From Melieria omissa (Eukaryota > Arthropoda > Insecta > Diptera > Ulidiidae), in assembly GCA_963971225.1 (NCBI GenBank), contig OZ020269.1, positions 103,588,067 through 103,652,066 of the forward strand: a stretch of DNA of 64,000 nucleotides, in the 5' to 3' direction. A model generated the notes under the pieces. The model searched no databases. It saw nothing but the letters and a program-made list of their open reading frames with translations, and had not been told where the DNA came from. Of the stretch, positions 11,361 to 21,679 are shown one piece after another. Each line of letters starts with the position of its first letter. The first letter of the stretch is position 1. The position numbers were made by a program, and so were the translations under genes.

Positions 11361-11800
11361 TTACACTGCACAAGAAAATCATTTTTTTTTCAAAATAACA
11401 GGGTTCTGATAACGGATTCTGGTAGAGGGGGAATAAAAAAAATTTACTTGTATCGGCGTTTTGAAAGTTTATGTCTGCATTTTTTTGGAGGGTCAAAGTT
11501 TTCCCCTTTTTGCACATTCTTATGGTGATTCGGCATACGAAAACCATGTAACGTTACATTTTAGGTATATGATGTGTTCAGCACTTTGATGTAAAATACT
11601 ACGAAGAACATTTTTGTGGAGCATTTTAACCCTGTAGCTCCTATTTGTATGGGTCAATTTTACCCTTTTTTTTTAAATGCCAAAAATGTCCTGTAAAAGA
11701 GGAATTTTTAAGGACAAAATGTACCACGAAAATATTCGCCATAAAATTCTACTATAGGTCTCTGAATACATCAAAGCTCAGAAATTAACTTGAACTTAAT
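11361..11800 (+). repeat. Dispersed noncoding repeat family R1, copy B
   Basis: Begins TTA then CACTGCACAAG and shares the internal blocks listed for copy A (GGATTCTGGTAGAGG, TTGCACATTCTTATGG, CCATGTAACG, TTTTAACCCTGTAGCTCCTA, ATGTCCTGTAAAAGAGGA). It ends near 11800, where sequence of another short repeat family (GGAAATCTCCTAAGCTGGC) begins. Confidence 0.7.
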
Positions 11801-12460
11801 TTCACTGCTAAAATTCCTCCTAATAGAAATTCCTCCAATGTGCAAGGAAATCTCCTAAGCTGGCAACACTTAGACTTGGACTCGGATTCAGAGGACAATG
11901 AGACTGCAGTATGCGAAGTTTGCAGTGTCCAACGATGACAACTAGAAGATTGCACCTATTGGAATCGATAAAAGCGGATGGTCTATGAACTATTTAAACT
12001 ACTATTTAAAAAATATCCAAAAATTTTTTTATAATATTTGTCTTTATAAACTAAGGAATTTAACTGCTTATAAAGAAATAAAAATATATTTATTTTTTTG
12101 TTTTTATTCCATTCTTTTTATTAATTCAGCTTGAACATAACAACAACTTAACACAAACAAAACATATAAAAATGAGATCGGTATGAAATTTGCTTTTGTA
12201 AACTTTATTCTTTATATACTTTGATGCACAAAATTTAATCAAATTAAATTGGACAGTTTAGTTTTCAGTATTCAAGGCTTCAGTGCCACAAATGAAGTCA
12301 AATGTATCGCCTTAAAAATCGCTTTTGTAAACTTTTTCATAAAATGTAAATCTCCCAAATTTCCTCCTAATCAGTTTTCCTGCTAAAAGTTCTCTTAAAA
12401 GGCCAAACATCTCCTAAATCTAGGAGGAAATCGCCTGATCTGGCACCGCGATTAACAAGT
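11801..12460. repeat. Fragments of a CTGATCTGGCAACACTG-ended repeat family
   Basis: Two segments (11805-11872 and 12340-12455) carry repeated CTCCTAAAT/CCTCCTAAT motifs and end in CTCCTAAGCTGGCAACACTT or CGCCTGATCTGGCACC. The same end is seen at 29400-29575 (CTCCTGATCTGGCAACACTG) and, inverted, at 26952 (CAGTGTTGCCAGATCAGGAG). Probably degraded ends of a nonautonomous DNA element. Superfamily unknown. Confidence 0.45.
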
Positions 12461-12916
12461 AGGAGATATCACAGGTTTTAACATAGAATCCATAAAAAGG
12501 ATCGTCCATGGACTATTAGTAACAGTGTAGTAAAAGTGTTTAATCTACGGCTAATTTAAGGGAGCTAATTTAAGGGAGGTCTTAAATTACGACCCTTGAA
12601 AAGCTCAACACGAACAGGGGAACAAAAGTGTATGAATCACATGAGGTGGTCCAATTGGACTAAGTCTCCAGGTGGACACTAGGAAATGGTTTTAGCCTAT
12701 AGGAAAGCGATATGTTGATGGGCACAGGTCAGTGGCACACGTAGGGGGTACAAAATATGGATTCAAATGGTATTCGGCTTAAAAGTTCTACGCAAAGCCT
12801 CCCCCAAAATTTAATACTGTTTGCGCCACTGGCACAGCTCAGCTATATTTCTGTAGATTTCGAACTCCTTAGGAAATAAAGTTCGTGCAAAAGGACCAGC
12901 GAAGTTTAACTTTATG

Positions 12917-13007
12917 AGTATTTTTTCCAGCCCAAGCCAGGAATCGATCCTGGGGCGCTTGGTATGAGAAGCCAGCGCGCTACCGGCTGAGCTATCGAAG
13001 CAGACCT
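12917..13007 (-). mobile_element. tRNA-derived SINE, copy 3 (head only)
   Basis: The minus strand shows GATAGCTCAGCCGGTAGCGC and GGATCGATTCCTGGCTTGGG followed by GGAAAAAATACTCATAAA. Only the tRNA-like head and the first bases of the body remain. Confidence 0.65.
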
Positions 13008-15050
13008 TTTAAATATTTTATTTTAAATATTTTCAAGCACACATATTCCTGAAATTCTTACCTTCATAAATTTCCTACATAAGTCACTTACTCAGCGCAT
13101 CTTTCACCTCACCGTACTTGAAATATCTTCATGAAGCTGCGGGCCACTCCGTGTCATTTTCGCTGCTGTGCATTCGTCATGCGGCAATAGAAATGTCGTT
13201 AGCGCTGACGTAATGAGTACGTTGCGCTCATAAACGGCGCAAGACGACAGCTGAAATGTGTCTGCGGCCATTACGAAATGCGTGTGGCATTTGGCAAGCT
13301 ATTTCGCCAACCGGTCCTCTCGTACAACTTCTACCACACGCCCCCTTCTACACATATTTGCATTCTGGCTTGGACACAAACCACACAGCACTTGTGTGGT
13401 GTTTTCTATGAAATGTGTTTTCAGTCCAGGATGCGCAGTGAAAAATATATAAATAAAAAAGTACTTCAGCAACATTATAGTGAACATAATTTTCATAATC
13501 ATCCGCAATGCGCCACTTGAACGCAGCAACATGCGATCATCGTCAGACCGGCAGCAGCATTCATCAGTTTTGAATATTTCGCACTTTTGATTTGCAATAT
13601 TAAGTGGTGACACAAACAAGACAACTCAACGACGCCGCTGACTGACTGAATGAATGAAAGGCAGAGTCAGTCGTCCCGCTGAACTCGGCTGCTGCTGCGG
13701 CTGTTTTGCATTTGCCAGCAAAAAGGGGAGACACAAAAAATTAAAATGACGTCGCCTGTCGTCTGTCGCCTGTTGGCCACCCCACACAGACTCGGTCGTT
13801 TGTTCGTCGTCGTTGCCGCCAACGCGCATTCCACTTGCGCAGCCATTCATTCGCTGCCGCCTCTAAATTATTCACACTCATCAGCGCGGCCCCCTTTGTG
13901 TGCGCCGTCGCGCTTCGCTTCGTATTCCAATTTGTTGATACATTTGCCATTTATGACAGTTGACATGTCAAATGACATTCGCACAAGTGTTGCGGAGCTT
14001 ATTTAGTTGCGCGGCCGCTTTGCATTTCGGTGCGTGTTTTCGGGCATCGAATGCGCCCGTGACGCCTGGCGAACAGCTGTAATTTTTCAAAAATATTTAC
14101 AAAAACACAGCTGCTGTGTAGCGGTAGGGGTCCGGAGAGGGGGCGAACGTCCAGTGTTCGTCATGCATTGAGTGCCATTCGTTTCGCTTTTGTTGCGCGC
14201 TTTTATGACAAATGCAGGCGTGATTTTTCAATGGTGCTGAAATGTTGCGCTTAAAATTTAATGAGCTCCGGAAATAGCACAAAATAAAATGTGTTGTTGT
14301 TGTTGTTGTTGTTTTTGTTGCGCTGGTTTTATTGTTTCTGCTGTTTCGCTTTTGTATTTATAACAAAATCATTTACTATAAATGAAAATTGAAAATGAAT
14401 AAGTAAACAATTCCAGCTCAAAACTGGCCAATGAGCGGTCATGGTTGGACTTGTTTGCCTTCATGAAACTGCAACAAAATTATAAACAAAGTTTGGGAAA
14501 AATTTATTGGAAAGTGATTGAAAACATTTTGTTCTTGGAAAATTTTTGAAAATATGTTTTTGTTGTGTAGTTTCCACAAAGACTATTCTTCGAAGTCGAG
14601 TTAGTAAAAGAAAAAACACAAAAAAAAACAATTCTTTATATTTGAACACAAGAAAAAAATGGCATCTCTCTGCACAAAAATATTTTAAGAAAAAATTAAA
14701 AATAATTAGGAATTTCAATGAAAGTAAAGTCATATTAAAATGTAGTCAAACACCAAAGAAAGAAGAGGACAACAAATTACAACAGAATCAGAATTCCCGG
14801 TATTTGTAAATTTTTAAATATTTAATAGAAAATTGTATAGAAAAAAGTTTATAAAAAAATTTTTACTTCTAAAGAAAATGAACAGAAAAGTTTCTAGAAA
14901 AAAGTTTCTAAAAATAATTTGAAATTGTAAATAAATTGAAATTATGTCAAAGACAAACAAACTACCACAGAAAGAAGAAGAGAAAACAATTAGCACAGAA
15001 GCAATTTTTTCTGAGGTCTCAAACATGAAACATCTTTTTACAAAGGTTTT
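13008..15050. other. Unique noncoding sequence
   Basis: 13.1-14.3 kb is GC-richer, with overlapping frames on both strands and no recognisable domain. 14.3-15.05 kb is A/T-rich with a GTT run near 14293. A 5' untranslated or regulatory function is possible but not shown. Confidence 0.4.
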
Positions 15051-15056
15051 AAAGGG

Positions 15057-15264
15057 TTAACCCCTTGACGTATTTCCACGAGTCTGACTCGTGGTACAAT
15101 TTCTGTGCCTAACATGATTAACACGAGTCTGACTCGTGGTCAGTGTTGTTTTTTAGAAAAATTAAATTGGGCATTTCAATTTTTTACCGGTTTGTTTTGT
15201 GCAAGTTGTGTGCGAACAGTTGGAAACGAATTTCGTTGCGCTAACTGATACGTCAAGGGGTTAA
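15057..15264. mobile_element. piggyBac-like MITE P1 (TTAA duplications)
   Basis: TTAA at 15057-15060 and 15261-15264 flanks a 200-bp segment. Its ends, CCCCTTGACGTAT and ATACGTCAAGGGG, form an exact inverted repeat apart from two inner bases on the right. The interior contains the palindrome CCACGAGTCTGACTCGTGG (about 15077-15095) and its near-copy (about 15122-15140). TTAA with CCC-type ends is the piggyBac signature. No transposase is encoded. Confidence 0.8.
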
Positions 15265-16300
15265 TAGAGGTTTATAATTTTTTAAAAAGGTTCTTATTTC
15301 CATAAGATTATTGTTTTTATGAAATTCCTTTTTAATTCAACTAATAAGTCATGGCTACATTTGAAATTAGTTCTGTTGAGGACTTCTCCTTTATTGATGA
15401 AAACAATGATGCGAACAATAAAAATGGCGGATTGCCAAGAAAATACAAGCTTTTCATTTTGGGCTGGGCGCACCATACTTCCAAACGTTAACAATCGAAA
15501 GTGAAAGAGAAAAGAAAGAACCCTGCTCTAGCTTGCAGGTGGCAGGTTGCGGTTTAGTTGGAGTTCTGCTGTTCGTGCTGAGAGTTGCCACCTCAAACCC
15601 GCCGTGGCAGGACCTAACATAACTTATGTATGTCGCAACTGCCATCTCAGACAGCTTCAAAAATAAAAATTTGTCTGCGGTCGCAAACATGAAACAACTC
15701 TTTAGAAAAAGATTTAACCCTTTGGCAACCAAACAGAATTTTAATTCTTATATCCATAAGTTTTTTTTTAATCCTTCTTAATTTAACTAATAAGTCCTGG
15801 CTGTCTTTGAAAATTTTACTAAAATAAAAATTTGAGTTTATTCAAAATTCAAACTTTCAATCAAAATGAAGTCATGGACGATTAAAATCAATCACCAATG
15901 ATTTGTTTTCCAATAGATGGTTTAGTAATCTTTTTTTAGCGTTGTATAAGTGCGATCGGGTTACGCTAGATGATGTTAGGAAGATGAGATTTCCTACTAA
16001 AAAAACTTTTCACACTGTTTTCTGATTGCTTGACTCTGTTTGACGCGAGCGCACGTCGAATATGGATACCAGCAAACAGAAAATACGACAGTATTTCTTT
16101 GAAAGAAACAAATCATAACGTACACAGCTGAAAATGTGAATTGTATTTAAGATTCTCATGCAGTAACAGCCAATCAAGCCTAATTCTGAGTTTATTAATT
16201 CCGTTGCGATAATTTTGATGTCAAAGATGCATAACGCACTAGAATCATGAAAATCCGATCATGTAAAAACTGTTTGGAATCACTTGAAAAAGGTATCAAA
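15265..16300. other. Unique sequence, nothing recognised
   Basis: AT-rich. A single TTAACCCTTTGGC at about 15714 looks like one end of a TTAA element, but no partner end was found. Confidence 0.4.
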
Positions 16301-17190
16301 CGAAAAGGAGTTCCATGTATGGGTGGCACCGAGTTAACACAAAACAACCTAATGGACTGAATACCAACGCTGAAACGCCACAAAAGAAAGCCAAGATTGA
16401 CGGACAGGAATGTTTTGATGTGTGTTTGGTGGGATTTATCAGAACATTATCTCTTATAAGGTTCCACCAGACTCTTAAATCGAACATATACTATCAACAA
16501 TTGGACCATCGAAGGAAACAATCGTCCAGAAACAGCCAGCGGCCAGTGTTAACCCTAACTAAGTCCTTCACTTGTAACCCATGTTAGCTTCGTACTCATG
16601 CATGCTTCAGACAAGAAACTAATTTGAGATGAGCTGAAGGCAACATAGAATTTATTGCAACCCAAATTTGGCTTAACCCTTAAACTTAAGTCATTCTATG
16701 GAACTTTTCTCATTAAAAAGGAACCAGATGAGAACCATGATTAGTACTCCGACGAGTCACTGTGTAATGGGCATCCACGCAAGAAAATTTGGTTTGGTTT
16801 CCACTCATTTCTGTCGAAACAGAAACATCTGCTATGCACCTTTCTTTCTTCTTCTTGTTTTGCATTGTCTAGAAGAAGAAAGACTCATCTGGGCAAATTC
16901 TTCTCCGACAATCTAGGGTTTCTAGTTGATAGGACTATTCATGGTTTGCTAAGTTTCGTTAGAATCCCAAACTGGTTCAATGACTGAGAGGATTGTTCGA
17001 TGGATTATGATGCCACAATGGGTCCTTATTGTCTAAGTGAGCTCTGCCTTGAGCAAAAACTCCTATCTACTTACCAAATCCTTTCACGACTAATCAAGAA
17101 TACTTGGTATATATTTTAATATCTTCAATCTGAATCTAATTAGAAAATATGGTTGATCTGAAATAGAGGTAATCAGAATACTTACGATCC
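16300..17190 (+). pseudogene. LINE C-terminal and 3' fragment (RNase H/LOA-I type)
   Basis: The best-preserved part (about 16869-16987) reads RRRKTHLGKFFSDNLGF, then VDRTIHGLLSFVRI and PNWFND, ending at TGA 16985-16987. This resembles the extreme C-terminus of RNase H-bearing non-LTR elements (K-FLGxxFFxxLxxL...ILxFIRxxxWF). Upstream frames are badly broken. Two blocks recur elsewhere: CTTCTCCGACAATCTAG at 21485-21518, and 17075-17190 (GAATCTAATTAG, AATATGGTTGATCTGA) at 24030-24115. Confidence 0.55.
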
Positions 17191-17554
17191 ACTGGTAGTA
17201 AAAAAACAAAACAAAAAATAAATAAATCATGCGAAAGCTACCATAACTCGTTGCGCTCGAACCCTTGAAATTTGAAAACATAAAATGAAACATGTACAAA
17301 TCTGCAGTGAAGCGGATGAAAAAGAAGAACACAGGTTGAGTTTTAGTTGCCGAGGTGTTTTTTCGGTATTTTATTCAAACAACAAATCTCAACTGTGTAA
17401 AACGATGGACCGTTCCTGCGGTGGGAATCGGTAGTTGGAAATATGGGAAACATAAGTAAGCACACGAGAAACGGGAAACGCTCAGATTGAAATTTCATAG
17501 GATCCACAAAACATTGAAAAGCCAATTTAGCCAGAAATCTTTAGGCATAGTTTT

Positions 17555-18110
17555 TCTAAGACAGTTTTTCTTCGTAAGAACCTTTACGATATATTATATT
17601 CCTTTGACTTTAGAAGGATATTCACTTTTCAAAGTTACGATACAAATTTAGATTTTTAATTATTTCTGTTATTCTCGTTGCAGTCTTAGAAAACTTTTCT
17701 TTGACAGTTTTTCTTCTTAACCCTTTCGGGACTACTGGGGTAATACGTCCCAGCAAGTTTTTATGGCCCCTCAAAACATAAATTCAAATCTTCCGACGCA
17801 CGAAAAATATTTTTTCGATTTCGGTGTTCCCGCATAAAAAGATGATTTCAGAAGTTGTGAGCATCCAATATAATTTTCTAACCCCAACATTCATAGCATG
17901 AGAATATTTCTTCTGAGAGTATTTTGAATTTCAAAAGTAAACTCCGCCCCGAAAGGGTTAAGGACCTTTTTGATTTATTAGATTCCTTTGACTTCAGAAG
18001 GATATTCGGATATTCAAGTTTTAAAGTTAAGAAACGCATTTTTATTTTGATTTTTAATCATTTCTGTTGTACTCGTCACAACCTTCAAAAACTGTATTTA
18101 TTTCTCGCTA
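17555..18110. repeat. 146-bp tandem duplication interrupted by MITE P2
   Basis: Unit 1 begins at about 17556 (GACAGTTTTTCTTCGTAAGAACC) and unit 2 at about 17702 (GACAGTTTTTCTTC, then the MITE, then GGACC). Both continue with ATTCCTTTGACTT-AGAAGGATATTC and a TTTTTAAT-ATTTCTGTT block. The MITE lies inside unit 2, so the duplication came first. Confidence 0.7.
17717..17961. mobile_element. piggyBac-like MITE P2 (TTAA duplications)
   Basis: TTAA at 17717-17720 and 17958-17961 encloses 237 bp with ends CCCTTTCGGG and CCCCGAAAGGG. It is inserted in the second unit of the flanking duplication. Unit 1 serves as the empty-site reference (TTCTTCGTAAGAACC). Confidence 0.8.
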
Positions 18111-20500
18111 CAGACTTCACAGACATTTTAGGAATCTAGAGAATGTAGCCGAGAGAATCTAGAGAGCAAGAATTTTCTGATCTAAAATATAAGCTAATAA
18201 TTTTTAATTTTCCCTCATCCTATTTATGCATTTTTCAGTGATTTTATCCGACATTTTCAACACCCATTTATCGTTTTTGATATAAAAATAATTTTAACTA
18301 ATTTATGCATTGATGTTTTTTTTATTTACATTGCTGTCCACTTGGGTATTCAAAATTCAGCAAAGTAATGACAGATTTTATTGCCTCGGCGGATCTGCAG
18401 CAGAACGACTTCAAATTAGCAAATCCGCTTTGACTGACTGACTGTTTGTTGGTCGTTGTAGAAATGCTTAATTTCTTAATTTCGAATTTTATGGGCAATC
18501 TTTGTTGCTTGGTCTTTGCCGTTGCCACTTAATATAAGACAGCCATTAAAAAAAAGGAAAAACAAAAACAAATGATGCTTGCTTCATTATTGGCAGCGGC
18601 GACGTTTGGTTTTGTGGCGTTTGCGGCATTTGCGTCTTTCATCTTTGCGACACATGGGCCGCGCAATGATGTCCATAATGTGTTTTTTGTGTATGTGTGT
18701 GTGTGAGTGTGTGTTTGTGCAATATTTAAAATCATTCTTGCAATATGTAACGTCGCTCTAGTTGTGCGCTGCCATTAAACTCCATGCACCGCAACGAAAT
18801 ATCCATCGTCGCTGGTGCGTTTTACTTGTTGTTGTTGTTGGTGGGGTTTCTGCATATGTGCAGCGTGCTCGTCTCTTTTGCTGGTTCTCGTCTGTCTGTC
18901 ATGTGGAAGACGTGCAGCAAAACAGCTGCAAAATCAAAAGACAACGCAATGCACATGCGAAATGTTTCAACGTTGCGTCCGACGTTTGTTGCCTTTCACG
19001 TCTGACACTTGACGCCGCTTGCAACGCTTAGAAAAGCTGTTTGTTTTTTTTGCTTTTTTTTTCAACAGACAATCGGAAGCGTGGGCAATTGAGTGATTGC
19101 TGTAGTTTGGCTTTGAAGCGTTGGGAATTTGAAAAATAAAATAAAAATTAATTGGAAAATTCAATAATCTGAAAGAAAATGACATGAAAAAGGATTTTTT
19201 TCTTAAGGCAACTTGAACTTGGTTGGAATTTGCTACAACAACTTGATCCAATCTGATCTTATTCGTTGCAACATGTTGTACAATAAATCGTGTTTTTTAC
19301 CTGATTACTCTAAAACTTTTGATCACTTGTAGCCTCTCTAACATTGACGCTGACATTTCCATCTTCATTTCTGACATCGTTCGTTCATCCAGTTTCATCA
19401 CACCTTAAATTTGTTGTTGATGTTCCGCTTTACCCTTTGCAGCTTACACAATTTCCACTCACCTGTCCATCGGTTAGCACACCAGTCAGTTGTGGTGTTT
19501 CATAAATTATGACACCATCTCGCACCAGAAATGTTCTCACATAAATAAAGCTGCAACGAAACTTTAGAACTTTGATTTTCCAACACCAATTAGTAGTTAT
19601 TGATTTACGGCCAAGAAATGGCAACGAACGCAACATAACCGAAAATGTCAAAACATAAATAACAAAGTGCACACCGAACATCATTTCAACATTTAGTTAG
19701 GAAATTGTGATGAACATCATAAATAAGCTGCACAATAAATACTTAAACAATGCGGCCACCTGATGAAACTGGAAATTTTCTCCAACAACACAACAAAACA
19801 AAAACAATATTAATAATGCTATGGTTGAGTACGTTTGTTGACTTTTGTTACAATGACCTTTCAGCACTTGGCTACAAAGACGCATTTTTATGACCTTAAC
19901 ACACGAACACACAGAGACACACACACACAGACAGTATAAGTTCGAGCCAACTAACGCGCTACGTACTGCTAGACTTTACAGTTATTATAGTATTTGATAT
20001 TTGGACAGTGGAATTATGTGTTGTTTTTGGAAAGTAGCGACGGCCATCGACAAAGTGGTAAGCGGCCACATGGAGCATACAATAAAAGTCAGACGGCAGG
20101 AATTTATAAGTTTGACTTTGCTTTTATGTTATTAATTTTTATTGGCAGTATGGGAACAGCCGAATGAAACACACGAACGAATGGAAGTGTAATACACATT
20201 GAATGCGGTGGTGAGGTGTGGCAACGCTGCCGCGTTCAAATTGCCATTTGCTATGTGGGCTTTGCGAGGCCGTGTTGAAGTTTTGAGGCATTGATGTCAT
20301 TTGACGGTAATTCGTGCGGACCTTTTATGACATTGGGCAATTTATAATGCCAACAACAGTTAGGGTAACCAGGTTTTTGGTTGCCAAGGAGGAGGGATTT
20401 TAATTTTAGAGTTTAAAAAATTTCAGTAAAATTTGTGAGTAGTAAATATAAAATAAAAAAAATTAAATTGAAATAAAATTAAATTACAATTTACTGTAAT
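18111..20500. other. Unique noncoding sequence
   Basis: Contains a GT run at about 18686-18718 and a CA run at about 19918-19932. Frames of up to about 94 codons overlap on both strands with no domain or splice context. A TATC tetranucleotide run (about 20505-20524) immediately precedes the DD41D element. Confidence 0.4.
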
Positions 20501-20522
20501 ACTTCTACTATCTATCTATCTA

Positions 20523-21453
20523 TAGGATTTTTCAACAAGAGGTGTTATTTTGATATTAAAAGAAAAATGGAATTTTTTAAGATAAATGATCGGATTTTTA
20601 TTTCATAATAAAGTGGAAGGTATGCCGTTAATAATGAAAAACAACATCAGCCAAATGGCCACCACGACCACGCTTACAGGACCATATCCTTTTCATGAAA
20701 TTTTCCATAACCAAATCGCAAAGTTGCTGCCCTATGTCCTCGATAGCCTCACGAATTCTATCTTTGAGGTCTTCAATCGACGCTGGGCTGTTGGCGTACA
20801 CCTTATCTTTCACGTGGCTCCAAAGGAAGAAGTCGCAAGGTGTTAAATCACAAGATCTCGGTGGCCAATTGTGATCACCTCTTCCAGATATAACACGGTC
20901 CGGAAATTTTTCCCGTAAAAGAGCAATGGTTTCGTTGCTTGTGTGGCACGTAGCGCCGTCTTGTTGAAAGTAAACGTTGTCCAGATCAATACCATCCAAC
21001 TCCGACCATAAAAAATCATTAACCATCTCTTGATAGCGCAATCCATTCACCGTAACTGTTGATCCAACCTCATTTTCGAAAAAGTAAGGTCCATTGACCC
21101 CGTCGGACCATAAACCTCACCAAACAGTCACACGTTGAGGATGGAGAGGCTTCTCAACAGTAACTCTTGGGTTTTCCAAGCCCCAGATGCGACAATTTTG
21201 CTTGTTGACGTAGCCACGGAGGTGGAAATGGGCCTCATCAGTCAAGATGATTTTTCGATGGAATTCCGGATCATTTTCATGCATTTTTGTAGTGAACTTT
21301 AATCATTTCAATGCGTTGTTGAAGCGTGTATCGTTCCATTTTTAGTAATGGCGTAGTTTCTACTTGTCAAATGTCAAAGAATAAAAGCTTCAAAAGTGAC
21401 AGCTACCGAAATATCGGGTGATTCAAAATAACACCTCTTGTTGGAAACCCCTA
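20523..21453 (-). mobile_element. rosa-like DD41D Tc1/mariner element, defective
   Basis: Terminal inverted repeats CAACAAGAGGTGTTATTTTGA (left) and its complement (right) bound 20525-21451, flanked by TA. The minus strand encodes catalytic pieces in order: LTDEAHFHL (first D), FQQDGATCHTS (second D) and SCDLTPCDFFLW (third D). There are exactly 41 residues between the second and third aspartates, the spacing of the DD41D/rosa group. A TGA replaces one codon in VTVW-GLWSDGV near 21119. The helix-turn-helix N-terminus is missing (about 930 bp in total, short for a full element). It cannot make a functional enzyme. Confidence 0.8.
20628..21290 (-). pseudogene. DD41D transposase remnant
   Basis: From about 21290 the minus strand reads NDPEFHRKIILTDEAHFHL, then GYVNKQNCRIWGLENP, then an in-frame TGA, then FFENEV and the open 140-codon part ending at 20628. 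Triad residues D, D and D are all present. The open part begins at an internal methionine (NGLRYQEM region). It lies inside the element at 20525-21451. Confidence 0.75.
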
Positions 21454-21589
21454 TATTTAACTTTCTATCTAACTATCTACAACTTCTTCTCCGACAATCT
21501 AGGATATCGAGTTGATAGAACCAAGGGACCGTAACAGGTATAAGTTTTATTTTAAAACCAATGTTTAAGAGCTATTTGTCGACTTTTAT

Positions 21590-21679
21590 TTAACCCTTTC
21601 CGACATGAAAAAAACCGGGCTGTATGAATTAATATGGGCTGCGGTCCATTATATTGAACATTGTTACTGAAAGGGTTAA
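21590..21679. mobile_element. Very short piggyBac-like MITE P4
   Basis: TTAA at 21590-21593 and 21676-21679 encloses 82 bp with ends CCCTTTCCGACATG and TTACTGAAAGGG. It abuts the last readable codons of the minus-strand LINE (CFLLNH), so it marks or caused the end of that element's reading frame. Confidence 0.65.

Noticed and set aside
13746..14006. 86-codon plus-strand frame as a coding gene
   Set aside because: No domain, no splice or start context beyond chance, and overlapping frames on the minus strand.
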